Assembly: GCA_016758905.1 (NCBI GenBank)
Contig: JAEPQZ010000004.1
Span: 744,001-808,000 of the forward strand
Reading direction: 5' to 3'
Source of the DNA: Umbelopsis isabellina
Lineage: Eukaryota; Mucoromycota; Umbelopsidomycetes; Umbelopsidales; Umbelopsidaceae
Length of the DNA: 64,000 bases
In this document: in pieces, positions 12,618 to 23,591 of the stretch
How the letters are laid out: each line of letters begins with the position of its first letter
Numbering within the stretch: the first letter of the stretch is position 1
Translations under genes and position numbers: made by a program
Notes under the pieces: model-generated
The model's input: only the letters and a program-made list of their open reading frames with translations
Databases searched by the model: none
Told to the model about the DNA's origin: nothing

Positions 12618-15175
12618 ATGGTTGATACTACTCACTTGGTAGACAGCCCGAACCGTCAAAGCGAAATTACATCAAAGATTGCCAGTCTTCCTGTGAAGCG
12701 ACCGGCTAGTCCTTCACCTCCGGTCACACCTCCGAACGCACAAACATATCACATTGTTGATATTCGCCCAACTTCGGCCACTGGAACCGACGATGCTTTT
12801 GGAGACTCTAATCTTATCGAGTCGATCGTTGCTGGTCTCGACAAACCTTATAATCAAAAGTCCATTCCGACCTTGGTATTATACGACAATCGTGGTCTGC
12901 AACTATTTGATCAAATCACCTACCTTCCCGAGTATTACTTGACAAACGCTGAGATTGATATATTGAAGCGCAAAGGAGAAGAAATCGTCGCTCACATACC
13001 GAATGGAAGTGCTATCATCGAATTAGGAGCGGGGTAAGTAAGCAATAACATGAACATGATGGCTCACAATTTTGCATAATCGTAACTTTGGCCATCAATT
13101 TATTTAGCGCACTCCGCAAAACGTCACTAGTACTTCAAGCTTTAGAAGAACACAAGCGTGATATCACATACTATGCTTTGGACCTCGACTTGCAGGAACT
13201 TGAAAGATCTCTTTCATCGCTTGGCACTTTTAACAATGTGAAATTGATGGGTTTATTGGGAACTTACGATGATGGTATCGAGTGGCTGTCAACCAAGTTT
13301 GATAAGCAAACACCAAGGACTATCATGTGGTTGGGAAGCTCAGTGGGCAATCTCAAGAGGGAGGAGGCTGCTGATTTTATTGGACGTATTCGAAAGGAAT
13401 GCATGGTTCCTGGAGATAATTTCCTAATTGGCGTTGACCAGCGTAACGACCCACAAACAATTGCCTTGGCCTACAATGAACCTGCAGGTATCACCAAAGA
13501 GTTTATTATGAACGGTTTAGATCACGTCAATGAAATGTTGGGCACTTCTTTCATCGACAGATCGAAATTCGCTTACATATCAGAATATAAAGAGGATGAG
13601 GGTAGGCATGTTGCGCACTATCAGGCTCTATCTGATTGTACATTGAAATATCGCCCAGCAAACGGCGCTGCCACTGAAATTTTCGTGGCAAAAGACGAGC
13701 TCATATATGTTGAAAGCTCATACAAGTATTCCATTGACGAAATGAATACTTTGATGGATGCTGCCGAATTGAACTTGACTGGTCATTGGCAGGACTCCAG
13801 AAAGCAATACTCTATGGTTATCAGCAACAAGGGTTCATTCCACTTTATGCGCGGCCAGAATTTGATAAATGATTTGCAAGCTGGATTTCCAGCTTTGCCC
13901 AGCGAAAAGGCTTGGGACGAACTATGGAAGTCATGGGAGTCAGTCACTCAAACGGTTTTGACAAGAAACATGCTGTTTGAACGACCCATCGCATTGAGGC
14001 ATTTTTTTATTTTCTATATTGGACATATCCCCGCCTTCTTGGACATTCAGTTGTCCCGTGCGCTGAAAGAACCTTACACTGAACCAGCGGAATATGCCGA
14101 TATTTTTGAACGCGGTATCGATCCTGATATGGACGATCCCAGTGTTTGTAATCCACACTCGGAAGTGCCAGTTAATCAGGAAGACTGGCCAAAAGTGGAA
14201 CAAATAATTGAATTCTCCAACCGGGTACATAACCGTCTCCGAGATTTTGTTCAAGACTGTGCTACCGGCAAACGTCATATGACGAAACGTATGGCAAGAA
14301 TCATTTGGATGACGTTCGAGCATGAGGCAATGCACCTGGAAACTCTATTATACATGTTAGTCCAGAGCCCCAATATCTCGCCTCCCCGTGGCTTTGCTGC
14401 TCCAAAATGGGTTAACAAGCAAATTTCGAACCCGGCCTCCTGCACGCCATTGAGCCCGGCCAAGATGGTTAATGTTGACTCTGGTACTGTCACTCTTGGC
14501 CATGATGATTTGGAAGCTGATGATGAACAACAGGAATTATCTTCTGACACTGCATTTGGTTGGGACAACGAACACCCCAAAAGAGAAGTTACCGTTGGTA
14601 GCTTTACCATTCAATCCCGTCCAGTAACCAATGGAGAGTATCTGAAATATCTGCAAGATAATGACCGCTTGGACCGTATCCCTGAATCGTGGATTAGAGA
14701 GAGCGAGAACACTTTTACTGTCAAGACCGTATTTGGACCCTGCCCGCTGCCCCTTGCTTCTGATTGGCCCGTGTGCTTGTCTGGGGATGATGCTAGCACC
14801 TACGCACAAGTCAAGGGGATGAGACTACCTACCGAGTCTGAGCTGATCCATTTCCGTGAGCAGTTCAAAACTAAGAGTGCCAAGGTACCCAACGTAGGTT
14901 TTAGCAACTGGCATCCCACTTCCGTCGACAATGAAAAACTTCATTTGCTCGGTGACGTTTGGGAATGGACCTCGACCGTATGGGAGGAGCATGACGGTTT
15001 CGTAAATTCACAAGTTTATCCTGGATATTCTGCTGACTTTTTCGATGGCAAGCACAATGTCATTTTGGGCGGAAGTTGGGCTACCCACCCAGTCATGGCA
15101 GAAAGAAAATCTTTCCGCAACTGGTACCAGCGTGCATATCCTTATGTGTTTGCAGGTTTCAGGTGCGCCAAATAG
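12618..15175 (+). CDS. EGT1: Ergothioneine biosynthesis protein Egt1 (EgtD methyltransferase fused to EgtB-type sulfoxide synthase)
   Basis: Egt1 makes the thiol antioxidant ergothioneine in fungi. Its N-terminal domain trimethylates histidine to hercynine with S-adenosylmethionine; its C-terminal part couples hercynine to cysteine with oxygen and iron. The EgtD-like domain shows YDNRGLQLFDQITYLPEYY, the AdoMet-binding ELGAG split by the only clear intron (about 13036-13108), YYALDLDLQELERSL and IMWLGSSVGNL. Next comes a DinB-like iron domain with the HxxxHxE set in HEAMHLETLLYM plus an upstream His (FYIGHIPAFLD), then a formylglycine-generating-enzyme-like domain (IQSRPVTNGEYL, GMRLPTESELIHFR, LGDVWEWTSTVW, ILGGSWATHP, YPYVFAGFRCAK). 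Length of about 829 residues is normal for fungal Egt1. The start at 12618 gives MVDTTHL; an ATG at 12564 is followed directly by a donor-like GTATGT. Confidence 0.93.
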
Positions 15176-15691
15176 GAGGCATTGACTTCTATCAGTAAAT
15201 TAGTATATATGAATAAGAGATATGTGTATATGAATAATCACTTAGTGAATTTCCTCAGTGCTATGAAATAAACCTGAAGTAATATTCTTTGAATCATTGC
15301 TAATGTGAAACAAAGTGCTGGTATGGGAATTCCGAACAAATGACCTAACTTCTTGATGAACCAAAGAGTTATCAGTGATTGCAAATAACACGGCCTGTAC
15401 AACTGGCCATAACAACCCATCCGTATGGAACACCCAGCAACTGCGAGCGCCACACTCATAATGTCGTAGTTGAGGTTTGTCCATCTTTTACCCAAATTTC
15501 CCGATTTTGTCAAAATGTCGCGCGTGACATGCTTGAAACGGCATTACCTTGTGGGGCACAAACTGCACCGCACAACTTTTTTTTATCCTCCCTTATTTCC
15601 TCCCTTTATATACTTTTCAACCAGTTCGTAAAACCCTTGACTCTGTTGAGGTAGTTTCCATTTCTTTTTTATTCCAACGTAATTGGAAATC
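15176..15691. other. EGT1-OXR1 spacer
   Basis: This 516-base stretch separates the EGT1 stop from the OXR1 start. The minus strand carries two overlapping open frames of 80-91 codons (15238-15513), one quite hydrophobic. Neither resembles a family I know, and they overlap each other in different frames, so I do not call a gene. The right half, T-rich with TTTATATA near 15604, is probably the OXR1 promoter. Confidence 0.4.
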
Positions 15692-16962
15692 ATGGACGTC
15701 CCACAGCCGACAGGACACACAATGATAAACCGGGTTTCAGAATCTCCGCGACGACGACATACAAGCGATAATATATACGCTCGTTCTCAGCGGTCTCTAT
15801 GCCGCACTAGCTCCAACGTTTTCTTTGAAAATGACACTGATAGAGGTACATTATTGACTTTTGATTGATGCGAGAAGTAATTGTGTGGACTCAACATTTT
15901 TCCATGCTTAGCATTGTTTTGGAATACAGCTACAACGGCGATCAATTGTGCGCCCATAGAATGTTCGTTTTCCTCACCATCGTCTAGCATGTCTTCGCTA
16001 GAGTCAGCTACTTCACAACTATTAAAGGGGCTTCAAGGATATCAAATACCGGCATTTCCTATGCTTAGACGAAAAGACAGCTTACAGCTAGTGACAACAA
16101 TACAATCAGAATCTTCGGACTCTTCAACATTGGCGCCAAGCTATTTCTTCGATGCTTTTTTTGAAGAGGATGATAGTTTGATTGATGACGACCTGACATT
16201 ATCCGAAAGCTGCTCCCCAGACTCACCATCTCATCTTCTGAGCAAAGGGTCCAATTTTTCAGGTTCACGATTTGCATTTCCACCAACTTTGCGTCAGCGG
16301 CCTATCGACCCCTCCCATATCGTAACCGACCGGATAGCCTGCATGGTAGTCTATTTTAACTTTGTTCAATTAATTTTTCTTTAGATAGACAGAGCATAAG
16401 TACTAATATCAACCAATTATCGCTTAGGTACGAGAGCATTTTCCCCCTCGGCAGTTGCTCAAGCAAAATTGGGACCTTGAATACAGCTTTGCTCACCATG
16501 GAATTAGTATGAGCACTCTGTACTCCAACACCAAAGGCAAAGAACCATGTATATTGGCCGTTCGTGACGAATACGATGGCATTTTTGGCGCATATATATC
16601 AGAGCGCATTCATCCCAGCCAGCTTTACTATGGTAATGGAGAATGGTAAGTTTCCATCTCTTCAACACATATGCGGAAAGGCAGCTCAACTGATTTGTAT
16701 ACTTGGTAGTTTTCTATGGAAGTGTGATCCTAATGGTGGCTCATTTCAAGTTTATCATTGTACCGGTATGAACTCATATATGATATTGACTCAAAAAGGC
16801 TTCATTGCCCTCGGTGGTGGACATGGCAAATTCGGGTTGTGGATCAACTCTGACCTGGAGCACGGATACTCTGAAGCCTGCGAGACGTTCTGTAATGATA
16901 TATTAAGCACGCGACCAAAATTCCAATGCATTGATATGGAAATTTGGTCTTTATCCGATTGA
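15692..16962 (+). CDS. OXR1: TLDc-domain protein, OXR1 family
   Basis: TLDc proteins of the OXR1 family protect cells from oxidative stress and bind the V-ATPase; yeast Oxr1 promotes its disassembly. The N-terminal 200 or so residues are Ser-rich and disordered, with an acidic-aromatic patch YFFDAFFEEDD. The C-terminal TLDc domain runs from VREHFPPRQLLKQNWDLEYS through HGISMSTLY, AVRDEYDGIFGAYISE, YYGNGECFLWK, IALGGGHGKFGLWIN and ends with CETFCNDIL and MEIWSLSD, in the canonical order and at the extreme C-terminus as usual. Four introns (about 15846-15911, 16345-16428, 16645-16708 and possibly one more) join in frame. The start at 15692 (MDVPQPTGH) is the first ATG. The domain call is firm; the N-terminal exons are predicted from splice signals. 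Confidence 0.88.
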
Positions 16963-17193
16963 ACCTACCAAGATACCCGATGTTCAAAAAAGAGAGCATC
17001 GACTGACGGCTAACAATTTCATCTTTAAAACGTCAGGTGCTCTGTGAATATTTGATTTCTGAATGAAAAAAATAAACTGTATATTCCTTTTTCTTTATTT
17101 CGGGACGAGACTGTACAATTTATGACGACCAATTTGTCATAGAAATGAAAAAGAGAATGATAGCCATAAGCTTTGCAACACCACAAGCAATTT

Positions 17194-19046
17194 TTACTTG
17201 TCTTCAGCGCTAACATTCTTGACTGGCCACTCGTAATTCTGGGCACCAGATCTATCATAACCAAACTTTCTTACGAAATCGTCCAAGTCTGCTGGTCCGC
17301 GACTGCCGTACTTGTATTCCTTGGGTTGGACTTGCTTCTGCTCAATTTCATGAAGAATGGGAGTGAAAATCTTCCAGGCGGCATCGAGCTCATCGTCTCT
17401 AACAAAGTTGGAGTGATCACCACGAAGGACATCCAAAATAAGAGCCTCATAGGCGTCAGGAATCTTTAAGTCGGAGTAGCGGCGATGATATGTCAGATCC
17501 AAGTCGCTCTGCAATGTTTGGTACGAAAGACCGGGATGCTTATTGTTGAACTTCATGTACACAGCTTCACTTGGTTGAATGCGGAGGACAAGCTCGTTAC
17601 GAGGAGTGTCTTTGAACAGATCTCCAGAGACATTGCGGAACTGAATACGGATTTCAACCTTGGGCTCGTTCAAAGCCTTACCGGCCTTCATGATAAATGG
17701 AACTCCTTCCCATCGCTCATTATGGATATAGGCGACCAATGCGGCGAAGGTGGGGCAATTTGTGTTCTTGTTCTTGAGAGAATCATCTTCCTTGTATCCA
17801 GGCTTCTCACCATTGCCAACATATTGGCCAAGAAGAGCATTCTCGAGCTTGATGGGCTCAATGCAGCGGAGTACCTTGACCTTTTCATCGCGAATGGACT
17901 CAGCATCTGTACCAGTGGGTCTTTCCATAGCAACAAGTGACAATACTTGAAGCAAATCTATCAAAAGAAATTAGCCACGTGAGATGTCAGCAATGAATTG
18001 CACATGAAATAGATTAACAAAATCTAGCCCTGCCAACTTACGGTTTTGCATGACATCCCGGATAATGCCGAATTCATCAAAATAGCCACCACGACCTTCA
18101 GTTCCAAATGGTTCTTTGAACGTAATCTGTACATTGTCAATATTTTTTGAGTCCCAAATTTGGCCGAACAAAACGTTGGCGAAACGCAAGGTCATCAAGT
18201 TTTTGACCATTTCCTTGCCGAGATAGTGATCAATGCGATAAATCTGAGACATCACATTATAGAAATTTTAGTAAGCTGCAACAAGGCTTGTATCCAGGAT
18301 GCTCTAGATATGTGAATACAATACCTCATCTTCCTTGAAAAGCTTGGCAATATTGGTACCAAGCTCACGAGAGCTTTCGAGATCCTTACCAAAGGGCTTC
18401 TCGATGACGATACGGTTGACGAAACCGTCTGAATAGACGTGCTTACGAACACCGGAAGCAACATCCAAGAAGACGGAAGGTGGGAGTGCAACATAGAACA
18501 AGCGGTTCTTCTGCTTAGTATCTCCTTCTATCTTCTCGACATATCGAGCAAGGTCTTCCCAACTGGCATCTTCGTTATACTGGCCATTGTGATAAGAAGT
18601 GAGCTTAAGGAACTCATCCAACTTCTTCTTTGCATCAGGAGATTCTCCAAGTTTCATATGCTCGGTCGTTCGTTTGACAAACTCGTCACGGTCCATCTTT
18701 GTGCGGGCATAGCCAATAATGCGAGTCTCCTTTGGCAAAAAGCCATTGCGATAGAGGCCAAACAACGAAGGGAAAGTCTTCTTTTTGGCTAAATCTCCAG
18801 AAGCTCCCAGCACTATAGTACAATAAACATGGTCAGAACTTCCATGGCATGATCACCCCCAACGTAGCGCACGTATACTGAGGCTGTTTCCCGAGAAAAA
18901 CGTCTGGCGACTTCTAAACAGGCGTACGCGCTACTCTAAAGTTAAAAAAAAAATAGCTGTATTACTATCTTACCAACAATTGTGATAGAGCCGTTAAGCT
19001 GGTTATCAACGTCTTGAATAAGTTCTTGAATGGCAGATGAGGCCAT
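17194..19046 (-). CDS. ZWF1: Glucose-6-phosphate 1-dehydrogenase
   Basis: This cytosolic enzyme oxidises glucose 6-phosphate to 6-phosphogluconolactone and makes NADPH, opening the oxidative pentose-phosphate pathway. The dinucleotide site reads [21 protein letters not shown], the active-site signature [11 protein letters not shown] is present, and further landmarks are [52 protein letters not shown] and the C-terminal structural NADP region ([43 protein letters not shown], seen in parts). Four exons; the first starts MASSAIQEL at 19046 and its donor joins ITIV to VLGASGD over an intron of about 160 nt. Length of about 500 residues is normal. It is convergent with OXR1, with 231 nt between stops. 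Confidence 0.96.
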
Positions 19047-19480
19047 GGTCTAACAACAGTAAAAGTGAAAAAGTTATGCAAGACTGACGAGACTTTTGGG
19101 GCATGGATCCACCTTTACAAAATCGCCGTCACATCTTTCAGTCATTGTGCTGACTTTCTCGGGTCGGATTGATGATGTCGATAATCCATATCTTTCTGCC
19201 GCTTATTAATACTGAATACTCAATCACTTCTTCCGTCTTTTCGTTAGTTTTCTGAGGATGGCAACCCTTCCGTCACATTGTGATCTTGTCAAAAGCAGTG
19301 CTTTTATTTGTTGTTTGCAGGTATCTGGCGTCATCTATTGCCCACCTTGTCGGAGGCAAAATTTCCCGGCCAATGGTATACAGCCTCGATTGCGCCCAAT
19401 GAATTGCCACTCCGTTACCAAATAGCCCAATCAATGGTGATTACAAAGTTAAAGACTCGCGTTTCCCGGAGGATTAATTT

Positions 19481-19494
19481 TGGGACATGTCCCA
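19481..19494. promoter_or_regulatory. Perfect 14-base palindrome TGGGACATGTCCCA
   Basis: The sequence equals its own reverse complement over 14 bases. It lies about 435 nt upstream of the ZWF1 start codon in otherwise unassigned DNA. Such symmetric sites often bind dimeric transcription factors, but this use is a guess from form and position only. Confidence 0.3.
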
Positions 19495-20010
19495 TTTATG
19501 GGCACTTGCACGGAAATTTGCGTATTAAACTCTCGATGTTTTCCCAATTATCGCGAATTGTAAGCTGCCAGTAGCAGTGTCTCGCGCTCGTAAACACAAG
19601 CCAGCATTGTCGTATCCGAGAGGTAAACACTGTTTCTGCATGACATAAATTCATGCTAAAGATCTTGACAAGTACGGGATAAAACAGAATAAATCACCGT
19701 CTAGCAAACCAAAGCCCCAACGCTGCGGGCAAAGTTAAACCTTGGTGGTTAATCGGAGTTGGTCCGAGCTTTTGAATCAGAGTATTATGAAATTGGTTCA
19801 CCCAGAAAGCTCGGTACTAGATAAACTGCTTCAGGATACGCACGGCTCAATACATCTTACTCTACTAACATAAAACCAACCGCTTTCGGGGGCATTGACA
19901 TTGTCACTTTTAATAAGCGAAATACCAAGGTGCGTGCATGCATCAACTGCTGTATTTAGACATCTGCCGACAATGATGGCACGCGAAGGACCCAAATTTC
20001 AAACCTTGCT

Positions 20011-20036
20011 CACTGCACTGCACTGCACTGCACTGC
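20011..20036. repeat. CACTG pentanucleotide tandem repeat, about five copies
   Basis: Five perfect copies of CACTG run from 20011 and fade into GCAAAA. It is a short microsatellite in the spacer downstream of MIC60. Confidence 0.8.
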
Positions 20037-20198
20037 AAAATCATCCTGTTGAGATTGAGGAGGCAGGTAAAATGCTAAATTATTGTTGGATGTAACTATC
20101 TCCTTTTCAACAACGCATGCTGTAGGAGTCTATATATTTCTTTTTTATTGTTTTTCGGTATTTTTCAAGTACTCGAACGGTATGACCGTCTCATTTGC

Positions 20199-22108
20199 TT
20201 AAGCTTCTTCCAAGCTGGAAAGAAGTATCTGTGTTTCAGCAATCTAAAGGTGAAGTCCAGATTAGTCACATCGTCACGCATTGATCATAAATATCCAACT
20301 TTTTTCAACATACCTCCAAAGCTTGCTTGACTTCTAGATGTCTTCGTGCTGCCTTAATCCAATCGGTGGCCAGCTTCTTGGGCCAGCCATCAAGTTGATT
20401 AAGTTCTCTAGCGGCATTCTCTAGATCTTCTTCGTGAAGATAATACTCTGCTCTCGCCAGGCGAGCTTCAGCATCATCGCCCTCCACTAAACCATATTTC
20501 TTGAACATCATCTTGCCAAACACCTTGCTTACAACGTGACTAGGCAAACCACCATCTTGAGGAACAAGTGCAACATTTCTAACTTCAGCAGCAACAATTT
20601 GGAATCGATCAGCAAGATCAACAATGGTGTCGACACCTTCTTGAGCAAGTTCGCGAGGAATAGTATCTAAGGCAGCTTGAATGATCTCGAGATTGGCAGT
20701 GTTGCGACGAACAGCTTCTAATTCGGCTTCAAAAGGCTGTTTGTGTGGGGCAGTGAGTTTATCTCGGAGTGTTCGGACGGCAATATGACCCTTGTGGGTT
20801 TGTCGCGAATGGTCAATGTGCTCCGCATTGGAGACAGCATGCTGTTCCAGAGCTTGGTAGCGTGAGGTGATTTGATCTAATTTGGCAAGTCGACCGGCGC
20901 GTTCTTGCTCAACACGGTGCTTGACTTCGTTAACGAATTGACGTTGCAATTGGGTAGCTTGGGCAATAAGGGCTTCCTTGAGCTCTGCTTGATGTGCTTG
21001 TTGTTGTTGAGACAACTGAGTAGTCAATGTGCTGCTGAAAGTCTCATTCAACAAGGCACGTTCCTTGCCAAACTGTTCCTTCAACTCTGACTCCTTTGCT
21101 TTAACCTTTTCAACAGCCTCCTCTCCAGATTTCTTAAGCAATCCTTGAGCATCAGTAGCATATTTGTCAAATTCCGAAGTCAGTTGATCGCCACGTTTGC
21201 TCAATTGAACAACGGTGGACAGAACTTCATTCTGCTCATTTCGAAGTTTGTCAAATTGCTGATTCAAGTGGTTTAGTTGATTTTGAGCGCTAGCTACAAA
21301 TTCATTGCCTTGCTTAGCCATTCCTGCATTGTTCAAAATATCGGCAAGTTCACTAACAACAGCTGAGAGTTGAACAATAGAGGGTTCATTTGATTGTATT
21401 TTGTTGACCTTGATGAGTTGAGTAGTGACCTTGGCTGGTTCACCCTTGGATTCATCATCGGTGTATAAAGAGATTTTGCCTGGCTTTGATACAACGCCTT
21501 CAGCAGGGTTTGCTGATGCGAACAAAGACTCTGTTCCCTTCCTCTTGACAGGAGCAGGAGCACCTGGAGTTGGTGCTGCTGCGCCTTCACTTGAACCAGT
21601 CAACTTTGCAATGGTGTCACTGGCGTATTCATATGCGTCGACAGTGGCATCCTTTGCTTTGATGCTATAATCTTTGGCAGTGTTGGCATAATCTGAAGCC
21701 TGCTTAGTCAACTCACGAGCCTTTCGGCGGTATTCTTGAAGATCTTTGTTGTTCTGAACTTCGTCAATATAATCCAAGACTAGCTCGCCGCCGGGAACAT
21801 ATGTGGTGAAAGTGTCGTGGAAAGGTTCGTTGTTCAAAGCGTAGTACACCGCTCCAGAGTAACCTGCAGTCAACAAAAGAGTAGCGGTTGTCAGCTTTGC
21901 GCCAATGGAGCTGCCTGATTTGTTGATTTCGGTAACTGTGGTGCTCTCGAAACGCTAAGAACATAGACAAGGTCAATACAATACTGGCATAAGAAGAATC
22001 ACTGATAGCGGCGCAATGTCATACCTTGGATACAAGGAGCGTCGTACGCGTTCTAGAAACCGGTGCAACTGCCCGGATAGTTGACTGCAATCGTGGCACT
22101 CTGAGCAT
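20199..22108 (-). CDS. MIC60: MICOS subunit MIC60 (mitofilin)
   Basis: MIC60 is the core of the MICOS complex, which shapes crista junctions in the mitochondrial inner membrane. The start at 22108 gives MLRVPRLQSTIRAVAPVSR, an Arg-rich presequence, then RFESTTVTEI, a membrane segment (LTTATLLLTAGYSGAVYYAL), a long coiled coil (about residues 200-400; e.g. KVKAKESELKEQFGKERAL) and the C-terminal mitofilin signature (AVSNAEHIDHSRQTHK, HKQPFEAELEAVRR, AEVRNVALVPQDGG, YGLVEGDDAEARLARAEYYL and LNQLDGWPKKLATDWIKAARR). The long exon ends at a GTATGT donor after KQALE, and a last short exon adds IAETQILLSSLEEA, so the stop is at 20199 and not at the in-frame TGA just past the donor. It is head-to-head with ATP14. 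Confidence 0.92.
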
Positions 22109-22709
22109 GTTGGATTGTCTGTCTGCTCACAATAGAGTCGATAGTCGCTGATATTTGAGCAATAACAAAACCCTTTGCAACCGAAAATTGGCGAATTCTA
22201 CGTCATCACAACGAAGAGAAAATCTCATTGATGGTCACGCCCGTGAAATTTTAGCTACATTGAAGTGATTTTGCAGCAAGCTTGTATCGAACCTATTATC
22301 CGTACCTTTTACAGAATCAGCTACATCTTCTTCAATTAATTAGGTAGAGCTATAGACAGAATAAATCTTGTTTATACCGTTTTTGATTCTATTTGAATAG
22401 ATTTTGCTGGCTATATTCGATTTTATCTGAAGTATCAGCCTGCTAGACTCATATAGAAGTATCTTGGACAGAAGAAACTATCTTTCAGCAATTCTTCATG
22501 CTGTACTATGTACATATATTATTATAAATATGTCTGTTTTCTGTTGTCGCTCTCGTTTAAAAGGAAGGTTCAATTCCAATTTTATTAAATATTGTCATAA
22601 AATCATACGTCACGAGGTCGCACCTTGCAGTTTTTTGAGAGAAAATACAAAGCCTAGGTAGCCGACAAAAAAAACACATTCTCGACATCTCATTCAAGTC
22701 TTTTACGCC
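22109..22709. promoter_or_regulatory. Shared divergent promoter region of MIC60 and ATP14
   Basis: This 601-base region lies between two start codons pointing apart, both for mitochondrial inner-membrane proteins. It is A/T-rich and contains no convincing frame. I see no clear TATA box on either side. Confidence 0.5.
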
Positions 22710-23356
22710 ATGTCCTTTGTTCGTGTCGCCACTCGCTCTCTTGTAGTACGTTGAACGATATTATTACTTGAACTTCTGACAAGTTTATTACTTCATACTG
22801 ATTACATTCTTGCCATTAGGCTGCTCCCATGAAGGTCGCTATGCGCCCTGCTCTTCCCGTCATGGCCGTCCGCACTTTCATCACCCCCTCAATGCCCGTC
22901 CAAAAGGGTAAGTGATTTCGTTCATTAAAGAAAAAGGCACTGAATCTAAGTAACAGCTTCTAATCGTTTGTGAAACTACAGATGTCATTCAGGACCTTTA
23001 CATCAAGGAGCTCAAGGGATACAAGCCCGCCCCCGTTGTATGTATCTCTTGACTACTTTATCAAAATGAGACAAGCCGCCTATTCGGGCAACTGTATTTC
23101 GATTTCAGAACACGTTTTGCTCATTGATTTGTTTTTGTAGGCTCAAGGTTCCGAGGAGGGTCAAGTTAAGGATCTCAAGCTCCCTGCTGCTCCTGAGGTA
23201 AACATCCATATCCATCGCTCATAAGTAACACCATCATTGAATGCTAATATCAACTGATTTTGACAGGCTCCCAAGATCTCCGACGATTTGTCTGCAGAAC
23301 TCGCTGCTTATGACGAAGAGCCTGTTGCTGATGAGGCTGAGGAAGCTACTCATTAA
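22710..23356 (+). CDS. ATP14: Mitochondrial F1Fo ATP synthase subunit h (Atp14)
   Basis: Subunit h is part of the peripheral stalk of fungal mitochondrial ATP synthase. Four exons give about 107 residues: a presequence (MSFVRVATRSLV, then AAPMKVAMRPALPVMAVRTF), the conserved DVIQDLYIKELKGYKPAPV segment, an AQGSEEGQVKDLKLPAAPEAPK linker (in parts) and the acidic tail DDLSAELAAYDEEPVADEAE. The DLYIKELK and LxxELAAYxxEPV features are those of yeast Atp14. Exons 1 and 3 are tiny, so no single frame covers the gene. It is convergent with FOL3 (235 nt between stops) and divergent from MIC60. Confidence 0.85.
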
Positions 23357-23591
23357 ATTTGAATATAATACTCGGTTGACTCCGGTCGCAAGTGCAACAT
23401 TAGAAGTTACGAATGAAGGGTGCGCACGTTGATATAACCAAACACCAAATTCAACAAGAAAATTTGTCTAAACATTTCGAAAAAATCTACATTTTTATAA
23501 AAATGTCATCAATCACAAGTAGTTGGGGGCTGAGGATGTGTTATGGTTATGGGCAAGTTGGAGTGGTGAAAAGATGAAAAATATTATTATT

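Larger units (their letters stand above)
19047..20198. other. Long spacer between ZWF1 and MIC60 (ZWF1 promoter side)
   Basis: This 1.15-kb gap is the upstream region of ZWF1 (right of 19046) and the downstream region of MIC60 (left of 20199). A plus-strand open frame of 88 codons at 19308-19574 matches no family I recognise and has no supporting splice or start context, so I leave it uncalled. The gap holds a 14-base perfect palindrome at 19481-19494 and a CACTG pentamer run at 20011-20036, listed separately. No tRNA-like promoter boxes were found. Confidence 0.5.

Noticed and set aside
15238-15513. Hydrophobic 91-codon minus-strand frame between EGT1 and OXR1
   Set aside because: It overlaps another frame of similar length, has no recognisable family and no good start or splice support.
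19308-19574. 88-codon plus-strand frame in the ZWF1-MIC60 gap
   Set aside because: No family resemblance and no splice or start context; the composition looks like chance.
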